A model generated the notes under the pieces. That model was not told the DNA's origin and ran no database searches. It was given only the letters and a program-made list of their open reading frames with translations. Made by a program: the position numbers and the translations under genes. From Bacteroidales bacterium UBA5536 (GTDB taxonomy: Bacteria; Bacteroidota; Bacteroidia; Bacteroidales; F082): a DNA stretch of 64,000 nucleotides. Positions within the stretch are counted from its first letter, which is position 1; each line of letters begins with the position of its first letter. Shown piece after piece: positions 8,207 through 15,860 of the stretch. The stretch lies in assembly GCA_002426795.1 (NCBI GenBank), contig DINQ01000015.1:124001-188000 (forward strand), read 5' to 3'.

Positions 8207-8579
8207 TTTTGCCAACTGCATTACATTATATATATTCTTTTTATAAGTTTTAAATAAAGAAACAGTGTTTAATATGCTGTTAATAGCTGTAAAAAATTTG
8301 TGTCAAAAATTTGCAAAACTGACTTATTAAAACTTATAAACATCTTTTAAGCATACAAATTTAAGTAAATATCGAATTTACAGCTGATTATTATTTTGGG
8401 TAATGAAACAGAAAGTAAAGCATTGTGAATAACTCGGGTCAAAATTTGCCATCATCTGATGTTGAAAACATGTAGATAAAGAATGAAAAAAATGCTGATT
8501 GATGTTCATAAGTCCACAATTGATCACACTTATTAACAATTTCATCTATTTATTAAAAGTTGATAACAATGAAAAAGCT

Positions 8580-8604
8580 TTATAAACAACTCTGTTGTTT
8601 ATAA
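8580..8604. repeat. Perfect inverted repeat with 11-base arms
   Basis: TTATAAACAAC, a 3-base spacer TCT, then GTTGTTTATAA. Each arm carries a TTATAAACA word. There is no following T run and no gene ending here, so it is not a normal terminator. It may be a protein-binding palindrome, for example paired DnaA-like sites. Confidence 0.7.
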
Positions 8605-8712
8605 GTAATAATATACTAATAGACAGACTTTTATGTAATTTTTAATTTCATTTGCATAACACATAATTTCCTAGTAATTAAGCCAAAAGAAACATTAGCC
8701 TCGAAAAATGAA

Positions 8713-8720
8713 TAATTTTG
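8713..8720 (+). promoter_or_regulatory. Candidate -7 element (TAATTTTG) for rpiB
   Basis: TAATTTTG matches TAnnTTTG and ends 25 bases before the rpiB ATG. No good -33 TTG is seen; TTAG occurs near 8695. Confidence 0.35.
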
Positions 8721-8745
8721 TACCGAAAAAATATGAACAGGCAAT

Positions 8746-9210
8746 ATGAAGCAAAAAAGAGTTCCCATAGCAAGTGATCACGGCGGATTTGAAATGAAGA
8801 CTTTTTTAATAGAAAAATTGCGCGCCAACGGCTACGAGGTGGTTGATTTTGGAACCCATTCAGCCCAAAGCGTTGATTATCCAGATATGATTCATCCTTT
8901 GGCCAGTGCCATCGAAAATGGGGAATTTCCGCTCGGGATTATTTTATGTGGAAGTGGAAACGGTGCACAGATGTCGGCCAATAAACATCCTCATGTGCGG
9001 GCTGCACTTTGCTGGAATATCGAATTGGCAAAACTCGCACGCGAACACAACAATGCCAATATCATTTCATTGCCTGGTCGTTTTATTCCTTTTGCCCTTG
9101 CCTGGGAAATGGTGGAAGTCTTCCTGAATACAGATTTCGAGGGAGGACGACATGCACAACGCGTGGAAAAAATCGGTAATTATTCATCAAATCAACAGCA
9201 CCAATCATGA
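8746..9210 (+). CDS. rpiB: Ribose-5-phosphate isomerase B / LacAB-RpiB family
   Basis: 154 residues. Interconverts ribose 5-phosphate and ribulose 5-phosphate in the pentose phosphate pathway; relatives isomerise allose or galactose 6-phosphate. Motifs seen: PIASDHGGFEMK at the N-terminus, VDYPDMIHP, the catalytic Cys loop GIILCGSGNGAQMSANKH, and RAALCWNIELAKLAREHNNAN, with length typical for RpiB. The next gene starts inside the stop codon (ATGA overlap, 9207-9210), so translation of the two is coupled. The family is certain; strict RpiB specificity is probable. Confidence 0.92.
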   Translation: MKQKRVPIASDHGGFEMKTFLIEKLRANGYEVVDFGTHSAQSVDYPDMIHPLASAIENGEFPLGIILCGSGNGAQMSANKHPHVRAALCWNIELAKLAREHNNANIISLPGRFIPFALAWEMVEVFLNTDFEGGRHAQRVEKIGNYSSNQQHQS

Positions 9211-10580
9211 GTGATAAAAGTATCTTGTTTCAACAGGCTGCTGAAAAAATAGCTTTCGACACAGAGCATCGTCAAAAAATATCCTTCAACATTGGAAAAT
9301 ACGATCAGGCTGTTGTTTCAGGAAAACAAAGATATGTACAACTCGAACTGGCCAAACAACGCGCTGCCAATGTAAAACATAAGACATTGATGCAGCTCGA
9401 TAAATATTTGGTGGAGTTCGAAACCAATTTCATCCGTAATGGCGGAAAAGTAATCTGGGCACGTCATGCCGATGAGGCAGTGCGACAAATCTCAGCTATA
9501 TTGACCAAAGAAAAGGTAACCAAAGTGGTCAAGTCAAAGTCGATGACAACCGAAGAAATTGGTCTCAATGAGCACCTCGAAAAACTACATATCGATGCTG
9601 TTGAAACCGATCTTGGCGAATTTATCGTTCAGCAGGCCGGCGAAAAACCTTATCATATTGTTACACCAGCCATGCACAAATCGAAACAGGATGTTGCCGA
9701 TTTGTATCATCTTAAATTTAACCTCGACGAACACAGCACACCTGAAGAAATTACGGCCTATACACGAAAAATACTCAGAGAGGAATTTCAGTCGGCTGGT
9801 GCAGGAATAACGGGTGCCAATTTTATTTTGGCCGATGTAGGCGGAATTACGCTTACCGAGAACGAAGGCAACGCCATCATGTCGGTTGCCTATCCCAAGA
9901 TCCATATTGCAGTGGTTGGTATCGAGAAAATCTTACCATCTGTTGAAGACCTGGATTTGTTTTGGCCTTTGCTTGCTACGCATGGCACCGGACAGCATAT
10001 GACGGTTTATAATTCCATCATTACAGGCCCATCGGCAAACAAGTTCGGCCCGGAACAGATGTTTGTGGTTTTGTTGGATAACGGACGGAGTGATTTGTTG
10101 TCGAAAGTGAAGCAAAGAAGTGCCCTTTCGTGTATTCGCTGTGGCGCCTGTCTCAATGCCTGTCCTGTTTACAAAAATATAGGTGGTTATACTTACGACA
10201 CAACCTACAGCGGGCCCATCGGGTCGGTTATTACGCCACACTTAAAAAGTATGAACGATTACAAGCATCTCAGTTTTGCTTCCTCTTTATGTGGACAGTG
10301 CACCGAGGTTTGTCCGGTAAAAATTCCTTTGCACGAGCTTTTATTACTCAACAGAGCCGATGCTGTGAAAGAGGGTTGGACTTTGCCTTCAGAACGATTC
10401 GTGATGAAAACAGCCACCAGGGTGCTGAAAAAGAGATCGATGCTCGATATGACAAGTGGCAGCACAAAAAACCTTGTTTTGAAGTACTTTTTTAAGAAAC
10501 AATGGGGTCCGCGAAGAACCATGCCTGAACTAGCTAAGAAATCTTTCAGTGAACTTTGGAGAGAGCAAAATGGAAAGTAG
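9207..10580 (+). CDS. LutB-like iron-sulfur oxidoreductase subunit
   Basis: 457 residues. The N-terminal two thirds are the LUD domain (LutB/LldF type, including KVVKSKSMTTEEIGLNEHL and ITGANFILADVGGITLTENE). The C-terminal part holds two 4Fe-4S motifs: CIRCGACLNACPVY, and a second one with CGQCTEVCPVKIP. In LutABC this subunit takes part in L-lactate oxidation to pyruvate with electron transfer to quinone or another acceptor. No lutA or lutC lies beside it; the partner here is rpiB, with a 4-base overlap. A strong terminator follows. It may work with LutA/LutC encoded elsewhere or in another electron-transfer context. Confidence 0.9.
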   Translation: MSDKSILFQQAAEKIAFDTEHRQKISFNIGKYDQAVVSGKQRYVQLELAKQRAANVKHKTLMQLDKYLVEFETNFIRNGGKVIWARHADEAVRQISAILTKEKVTKVVKSKSMTTEEIGLNEHLEKLHIDAVETDLGEFIVQQAGEKPYHIVTPAMHKSKQDVADLYHLKFNLDEHSTPEEITAYTRKILREEFQSAGAGITGANFILADVGGITLTENEGNAIMSVAYPKIHIAVVGIEKILPSVEDLDLFWPLLATHGTGQHMTVYNSIITGPSANKFGPEQMFVVLLDNGRSDLLSKVKQRSALSCIRCGACLNACPVYKNIGGYTYDTTYSGPIGSVITPHLKSMNDYKHLSFASSLCGQCTEVCPVKIPLHELLLLNRADAVKEGWTLPSERFVMKTATRVLKKRSMLDMTSGSTKNLVLKYFFKKQWGPRRTMPELAKKSFSELWREQNGK

Positions 10581-10600
10581 ATTTTAAAAATGATTCAATA

Positions 10601-10636
10601 AAAAAAGGTTCGCACGTTGAAATGCGAACCTTTTTT
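10601..10636. terminator. Bidirectional rho-independent terminator
   Basis: A 14-base perfect stem (AAAAAAGGTTCGCA / TGCGAACCTTTTTT) with an 8-base loop between convergent genes. The A run on one side and T run on the other let it serve both lutB (plus) and the TlpA-like gene (minus). Confidence 0.92.
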
Positions 10637-10649
10637 TGGTGTGGATTTC

Positions 10650-11756
10650 TTAGTTGAGCATTTCGGCTACTTTGTTGCGAAGTTCATCGCCTCTGAGGTT
10701 TTTGGCAATAATGATTCCATTTTCGTCGAGCAATACCGAATGAGGAATAGATTGAACACCATAGAGTTTTCCTGCAGCATTTCCCCAGCCTTTTAAATCG
10801 GAAACATGTTGCCATTCAAGACCATCGTCTGCAATGGCTTGAATCCAATTGTCTTTTTCAGTATCGAATGACACGCCAAAAACATTGAAGCCTTTATCCT
10901 TGTAATCGTGAAATATGGCAACAATGTTTGGGTTTTCGGCACGACATGGTTTGCACCAGGATGCCCAAAAATCGACCAACAACAGTTTGGAGCCAACCAC
11001 TGATGACAAAGCCACCATTTCACCTTCTGGATTTGGCAGACTGAAATCAACAAATGGCTGACCAACAGCAACTTTCTTGAGAGTGAGTACTCTTTCCTGA
11101 AGCGATTCAAGGTAGCTGGAAGGTGTTTCCGCATTAAAATTAATAACCATAGACTCCAGTTCATTCAAATCGAACTGATAAGTGTTACGGTACAAAAGGA
11201 AATGCGAAACAATGTCGTTGTTGTTTTGCATAATATAATCGACCAGAAACTTTTTCTTGTCTGCTTCAACTTTGTCGTAAGCATCGCTGGCAATCTGCAT
11301 GGCCGAGTCGTTTTCTTGCCGTGCTGCATCCATATACTGCTGATAATAGGTTTGCATTTGTTGATCAAAATCAGCATTTTTTTCGTTGAAAGCATTGAAT
11401 TTTTCCTGCAACTCAGCGCCAGTAACACTGGCTTCTCTGATATTATTTGCATCGGCTTTTACTGTGATCTGAGCTGGTTCAAGAAAAACAGGAATGGCTC
11501 CTCTAACGTCTTCGATGGTCAGGTATACCATTTCGGGGGCATCGATTTTTCCGCTTAAAACGGCTTTACCCTCTGTTACAACGGCAGAATCCATTTTTAC
11601 CCATTCATCAGCAACATTTCTTTCGAGATGTATCATTTTTCCGTCTGCATTCGAAATTTCGGCCTTTACTGTAAAGCTATTATCAGCATTAGGAGATTGG
11701 CATGAAAAGCTTATCAAACCAATCATTAGCATGCCTAAAAAAAAGTAGTTTTTCAT
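10650..11756 (-). CDS. TlpA-like thioredoxin-fold lipoprotein with N-terminal DUF4369-type domain
   Basis: 368 residues. Lipoprotein signal ending ISFSC (Cys at about 19). Residues about 25-110 resemble the DUF4369 beta domain common before TlpA domains in Bacteroidota. A helical linker follows (about 120-220). The C-terminal thioredoxin domain begins near 228 (VGQPFVDFSLPNPEG) and has the redox site WCKPC in DFWASWCKPCRAENP, with a cis-Pro region SIPHSVLLDENG. It probably acts as a periplasmic thiol-disulfide reductase, for example in cytochrome c maturation or protection from oxidation. It lies 85 bases after mreD on the same strand. Confidence 0.9.
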   Translation of the reverse strand: MKNYFFLGMLMIGLISFSCQSPNADNSFTVKAEISNADGKMIHLERNVADEWVKMDSAVVTEGKAVLSGKIDAPEMVYLTIEDVRGAIPVFLEPAQITVKADANNIREASVTGAELQEKFNAFNEKNADFDQQMQTYYQQYMDAARQENDSAMQIASDAYDKVEADKKKFLVDYIMQNNNDIVSHFLLYRNTYQFDLNELESMVINFNAETPSSYLESLQERVLTLKKVAVGQPFVDFSLPNPEGEMVALSSVVGSKLLLVDFWASWCKPCRAENPNIVAIFHDYKDKGFNVFGVSFDTEKDNWIQAIADDGLEWQHVSDLKGWGNAAGKLYGVQSIPHSVLLDENGIIIAKNLRGDELRNKVAEMLN

Positions 11757-11841
11757 TTTAGTATCTGTTAATTATTCGACAAAACTAAAGCTTTTAAAGA
11801 TAAGCCAACAAGAAAAAAATCAAATGTCACGTATCAGTCAA

Positions 11842-12351
11842 CTATTTACGAGATGGCTTAAACAAATAGACCAACATTAATATGAGTACTTCGCTCACCG
11901 GAATCGACAAGATAACGCGCAATAATGTGCTTCCCAACTGTAATAAACTAAACGATTCACATACAAATAAAAACAGGTGATGCAGACTGATCAAGGTGAT
12001 AGAATAAGCGAAGAACCACCGGCCTCCCATGGTAGAAAGATTTGGTAAGCTTGCGTTTTCAGGTTCTCTGGTACCTGTTACCAATCGTATTACCGAAGGC
12101 CGCATAAAAGCCAGGAACAAGGTAGCACCGGCATGCAATCCAGGCGTTGCCATGAAAAAGTCGACCAGCAAACCCGTTGAGAATCCTGCCAAAAGCAACA
12201 ACCAGCCCGGTATTGAAAATGGAAGCAACAAGATAAACAAAGGATAAACATAAGGATTGATATAGCCACCTATACGGATATGATTCAAAATAAGCACCTG
12301 AAGAAGTACCAATCCAATCAGCCGCAATGCACCGAGAATTCCTTTATTCAT
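11842..12351 (-). CDS. mreD: Rod shape-determining protein MreD
   Basis: 169 residues, almost wholly membrane segments (about five helices), with the MreD-type pattern NHIRIGGYINPYVYPLFILL near the N-terminus. MreD is an inner-membrane part of the elongasome that links MreB filaments to cell-wall synthesis. The ATG lies within the end of mreC (8-base overlap), which supports both the start and the assignment. mrdA (PBP2) and rodA, which often follow mreD in Bacteroidota, are not present; the next gene is a TlpA-like lipoprotein. Confidence 0.88.
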   Translation of the reverse strand: MNKGILGALRLIGLVLLQVLILNHIRIGGYINPYVYPLFILLLPFSIPGWLLLLAGFSTGLLVDFFMATPGLHAGATLFLAFMRPSVIRLVTGTREPENASLPNLSTMGGRWFFAYSITLISLHHLFLFVCESFSLLQLGSTLLRVILSIPVSEVLILMLVYLFKPSRK

Positions 12352-13162
12352 TGGTATGCATTTTGGTGAGTGAATCTAATTCCATTCGTTGCTGATTTTC
12401 AATAATATAAACATCTTTTAACCGGTTAAAATCAGTAGATAGCAATATCCTTGCTGTGTTCATATCTCCGCCGTCTGTTACATATGCCTCTTCGATTGTT
12501 CCAACCATAATGCCTTCGGGAAAAATAAAGGAGTGACCGCTTGTTACTACCGTATCGCCTTGTTTCAATAAAATATGTGTAGGAATCTGTTCGATGGTTG
12601 CGTAATGATAATCGCCTCCATACCAACTCAGGTTGGCCAGCTGATCATTGTTTTTAAAGCGCACACTCACCGTAGCATACTTATGCAGCAGGCTCATTGC
12701 GGTGGAGTAATGTTTACTTACACCGATGACCATTCCTGCTATGCCGTTGGGAGAAACAATACCCATATCTGGCTTTACCCCATCGGCGCTGCCTTTGTTG
12801 AGGATGATATAATTGTTGCGCCTGTTGATGGTATTGCTCACCACCCTTGCAGCCAGATAATGGTAAATGGTGTCGGGTTTATTGCTGGCAATAGTATCTT
12901 CTAAAATGCTGAGGTAGGCTATCTTGTTACGCAGTGCAGCATTTTCGGCAGCTAGTTTTTCATTGGCCTGTTTCAATGAAAAGTAGCTCGTAATGTTATC
13001 TCCAATGCTAAATATTTCACCCGCAAAATCATTGGTGGTATTCACCACGACTGAGCGATGGTAATTACTGCTTTTGGTCAGCATGAAAACGGCAAAAGCT
13101 TCGAGCAGCAGGAAAAGCAGCACGAAATGGTGTTTGTGCAAAAAGCGTAGCAGATTAATCAT
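12344..13162 (-). CDS. mreC: Rod shape-determining protein MreC
   Basis: 272 residues. One N-terminal membrane helix (about 10-28), then a heptad-like coiled coil (KQANEKLAAENAALRNKI, about 62-85), then the periplasmic beta domain with typical stretches NYIILNKGSADGVKPDMG, GIAGMVIGVS and GDTVVTSGHSFIFPEGIMVG. MreC forms the periplasmic scaffold of the elongasome and contacts PBP2. It lies 28 bases after mreB and overlaps mreD by 8 bases, so the three are one operon. Confidence 0.95.
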   Translation of the reverse strand: MINLLRFLHKHHFVLLFLLLEAFAVFMLTKSSNYHRSVVVNTTNDFAGEIFSIGDNITSYFSLKQANEKLAAENAALRNKIAYLSILEDTIASNKPDTIYHYLAARVVSNTINRRNNYIILNKGSADGVKPDMGIVSPNGIAGMVIGVSKHYSTAMSLLHKYATVSVRFKNNDQLANLSWYGGDYHYATIEQIPTHILLKQGDTVVTSGHSFIFPEGIMVGTIEEAYVTDGGDMNTARILLSTDFNRLKDVYIIENQQRMELDSLTKMHTNE

Positions 13163-13190
13163 GCTTCAAAGCCTAATAGATCAGGATAAA

Positions 13191-14213
13191 TTACTTGATC
13201 AGGAAAGGGAATTTATCAAAGTTCTTCAGGGCGATACCGGTTCCGCGTGCAACAGCGCGCAACGGATCTTCGGCAACGTGCACCGGTAGTTTTGTTTTCA
13301 GGTGGATACGTTTATCGAGGCCACGCAAAAGCGATCCACCACCTGCCAAATAAATACCTGTTCGGTAAATGTCAGCCGAAAGTTCAGGAGGCGTCATTTC
13401 GAGTGCATTGAGCACCGCAGCTTCAATCTTGGAAATACTCTTATCGAGGCAGTGTGCAATCTCTGTGTAGTTTACCTTGATTTCTTTCGGAATACCGGTC
13501 AGCATATCGCGGCCGTGTACCGGAAAATCATCGGGTGGATTGTCGATGGTAGGCAAGGCAGCACCAACTTCAATTTTGATGCGTTCGGCAGTTCGCTCGC
13601 CAATATTGATGTTGTGCTGTTTGCGCATGTATTCTTCGATGTCGGCATTAAAATCATCGCCGGCAATACGGATAGATTTGTTGTTGACAATGCCACCAAG
13701 CGCAATCACCGCAATTTCGCTTGTACCACCGCCGATATCGATAATCATGTTTCCGGTGGGTTCCAAAACGTCAATCCCGATACCGATCGCAGCGGCCATT
13801 GGTTCATGAATCAGTCTTACTTCTTTGGCTCCGGCTTGTTCGGCAGAATCTTTAACGGCACGCTCTTCTACCTCAGTAATACCAGATGGAATACAGATGA
13901 CCATTTTGAGTGCTGGCGGAAAAAAACGATTTTTGATTCCAATCATCTTGATCATTTCGCGCATCATGTATTCGGCTGCCTGAAAATCGGCAATCACGCC
14001 ATCCCGCAAGGGGCGAATGGTTTTGATGTTTTCGTGTGTTTTGCCATGCATCATCATGGCTTTTTTGCCCACGGCAATGATTTTTCCGTTATCGCGTTGT
14101 ATGGCTACAATGGAAGGCTCATCAACAACCACTTTATCATTGTAGATAATAATGGTATTTGCCGTTCCAAGGTCGATGGCAATTTCTTTATTCAGGAATG
14201 AAAATAGTCCCAT
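13191..14213 (-). CDS. mreB: Rod shape-determining protein MreB
   Basis: 340 residues, the usual MreB length. Actin-like ATPase that guides lateral wall synthesis. Motifs: IDLGTANTIIIYNDKVVVDEPS (phosphate 1), PLRDGVIADF, VCIPSGITEVEERAVKDSAEQAGA (connect region), IHEPMAAAIGIGIDV, and NMIIDIGGGTSEIAVIALGG (phosphate 2), with GIYLAGGGSLLRGLDKR (adenosine) near the C-terminus. It lies 15 bases after purH and 28 bases before mreC, so it belongs to a purH-mreBCD operon. No motif residue appears lost. Confidence 0.97.
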   Translation of the reverse strand: MGLFSFLNKEIAIDLGTANTIIIYNDKVVVDEPSIVAIQRDNGKIIAVGKKAMMMHGKTHENIKTIRPLRDGVIADFQAAEYMMREMIKMIGIKNRFFPPALKMVICIPSGITEVEERAVKDSAEQAGAKEVRLIHEPMAAAIGIGIDVLEPTGNMIIDIGGGTSEIAVIALGGIVNNKSIRIAGDDFNADIEEYMRKQHNINIGERTAERIKIEVGAALPTIDNPPDDFPVHGRDMLTGIPKEIKVNYTEIAHCLDKSISKIEAAVLNALEMTPPELSADIYRTGIYLAGGGSLLRGLDKRIHLKTKLPVHVAEDPLRAVARGTGIALKNFDKFPFLIK

Positions 14214-14228
14214 TTTTAGGTCCCTTTA

Positions 14229-15743
14229 TTAATGTTTAAAATGCCTGATGCCAGTAAAAACCATACTCATCTGCTGCTTGTTGCAGAAGTCGATCGAATC
14301 CTGATCGCGCACCGAACCCCCCGGTTGAATCACAGACCGGACGCCCGCTTTGTAAGCGATCTCGACTGAGTCAGCAAAGGGGAAGAATGCATCAGAAGCC
14401 ATCACAGCATGATTGAGATCGAATCCGAACTCATTTGCTTTGCCAACGGCCTGCTTAAGCGCATCAACCCTTGATGTCTGACCAACTCCGGCAGCAACCA
14501 GCTGCTTGTTTTTTGCCAGCACAATGGCGTTTGAACGGGTATGTTTAACAATTTTGTTTGCAAACAACAGATCGTCAATGGTTTGCTGATCCGGACTTGT
14601 ATCTGTTACAACGCTCAAATCGCTTTCATGCTCGGTTTTCAAGTCTTTGTCTTGTTCAAGCATGCCATTTAACACGGTCTTATATTGTTTTGAAGGAAAG
14701 GTAAACGCCCGTTGCTGCAAAATTATTCTATTTTTCCGTGATTGCAGGATTTCGAGCGCACTTTTTTCATAATCAGGAGATAATATAATCTCAAAGAAAA
14801 GATCGTTGATCAATTCGGCTGCTTCCCGATCAATTTTACGGTTGCAAATCAACACACCCCCAAAAGCCGAAACCGGATCTCCAGCCAGGGCATCACGATA
14901 AGCCTCAGCTACTGAAGTTCTGCTGGCCAGTCCACAGGCATTGTTGTGTTTCAGAATAGCAAAAGTCGTTTCATCAAACTCTTTGATCAGGTTGAGGCCT
15001 GCATCCAGATCGAGCAGGTTGTTGTATGACAAAGCTTTGCCGTGAAGCTGCACGAAAAGCTCATCCATATTTCCATAAAAACTGCCCTTCTGGTGTGGGT
15101 TTTCGCCATAACGAAGAGCTCTGCCAGCACCATAACTCAGCCGCAATCCGGCTGGAGCATCTTTTCCAAACCAGCTGTAAATGGCAGAATCATAGTGTGA
15201 GCTCACACCAAAAGCCAGTACTGCAAAATGCAAACGGTCTTCAAGGCTTGTTGAGCATTCCTGGTTGCGTAGCAGCTGGATGAGCTGTGTGTAATAGGCA
15301 GATGAGGGCACAATCAGCACTTCTTCGTAATTTTTGGCAGCAGCCCTGATCAGTGAAACACCACCAATGTCGATTTTTTCGATGATTTGTTGGTGGTCTT
15401 CGGTCACCGTAAGTGTTTCCTCAAAAGGATATAAATCTACAATTACCAGGTCAAATGCCGGAATCCCATACTTTTCCATTTCGAGAGCATGAGCCGGACT
15501 TGACTGTCGACCCAAAATTCCACCAAACACTTTTGGGTGTAGCGTTTTAACCCGACCACCTAAAATAGAGGGATAGCCGGTAAGATTTTCTACCTTCTCT
15601 GTTTGTTCATCCAGCTTTTTGATGAAATCGTATGTTCCTCCGGTAGCATAAATTTGAACGTCATGCTGTTTGAGTAGTGTGACAATCTCATCCAGATGGT
15701 CTTTATAATAAACTGAAATTAAAGCTGTTTTAATTTTTTTCAA
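14229..15743 (-). CDS. purH: Bifunctional AICAR formyltransferase / IMP cyclohydrolase PurH
   Basis: 504 residues, close to the usual 505-530. The N-terminal MGS-like IMP cyclohydrolase part has KTALISVYYKDHLDEI, YATGGTYDFI and GRVKTLHPKVFGGILGR. The AICAR transformylase part has RYGENPHQKGSFYG, NACGLASRTSVAEAY, DPVSAFGGVLICNR and DAFFPFADSVEIA. It catalyses the last two steps of IMP synthesis. The conserved KTALISVY begins at residue 5 and no ATG lies nearby, so the start is most likely the TTG at 15743. The gene leads directly into mreB (15 bases). Confidence 0.96.
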   Translation of the reverse strand: MKKIKTALISVYYKDHLDEIVTLLKQHDVQIYATGGTYDFIKKLDEQTEKVENLTGYPSILGGRVKTLHPKVFGGILGRQSSPAHALEMEKYGIPAFDLVIVDLYPFEETLTVTEDHQQIIEKIDIGGVSLIRAAAKNYEEVLIVPSSAYYTQLIQLLRNQECSTSLEDRLHFAVLAFGVSSHYDSAIYSWFGKDAPAGLRLSYGAGRALRYGENPHQKGSFYGNMDELFVQLHGKALSYNNLLDLDAGLNLIKEFDETTFAILKHNNACGLASRTSVAEAYRDALAGDPVSAFGGVLICNRKIDREAAELINDLFFEIILSPDYEKSALEILQSRKNRIILQQRAFTFPSKQYKTVLNGMLEQDKDLKTEHESDLSVVTDTSPDQQTIDDLLFANKIVKHTRSNAIVLAKNKQLVAAGVGQTSRVDALKQAVGKANEFGFDLNHAVMASDAFFPFADSVEIAYKAGVRSVIQPGGSVRDQDSIDFCNKQQMSMVFTGIRHFKH

Positions 15744-15860
15744 AACGATGCTGTGTTTTTGTTACAAAGTGCAAGATTATTAAAAATCGCCGCCCAAAGC
15801 AAAGAATGATCGCGGAATTTTCGCAAGAATGATTACTTTTACGTTCTCCAAACTAGAAAG

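Larger units (their letters stand above)
8207..8745. other. AT-rich divergent intergenic region; candidate replication origin (DnaA-box-like cluster)
   Basis: About 540 bases without a credible gene, much richer in A+T than the flanks, lying between genes that diverge from it. It contains several 9-mers close to the DnaA box TTATCCACA: TGTGAATAA at 8424-8432 (TTATTCACA on the minus strand, a match to TTWTNCACA), TGTAGATAA at 8471-8479 (TTATCTACA), TTATAAACA at 8334-8342 and 8580-8588, TTATTAACA at 8530-8538, and TGTTAATAG at 8278-8286. Only the first is a strict match; the others share TTATnnACA or are close to it. No dnaA gene is in the window. Origin function is an inference; high A+T alone will yield some such words. 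Confidence 0.35.

Noticed and set aside
8580..8604. Perfect hairpin considered as a terminator
   Set aside because: No gene ends nearby and no T run follows; it is reported as an inverted repeat in the candidate origin instead.
13302..14201. 299-codon plus-strand frame inside mreB
   Set aside because: It mirrors the fully conserved mreB gene on the other strand and shows no protein-family motif.
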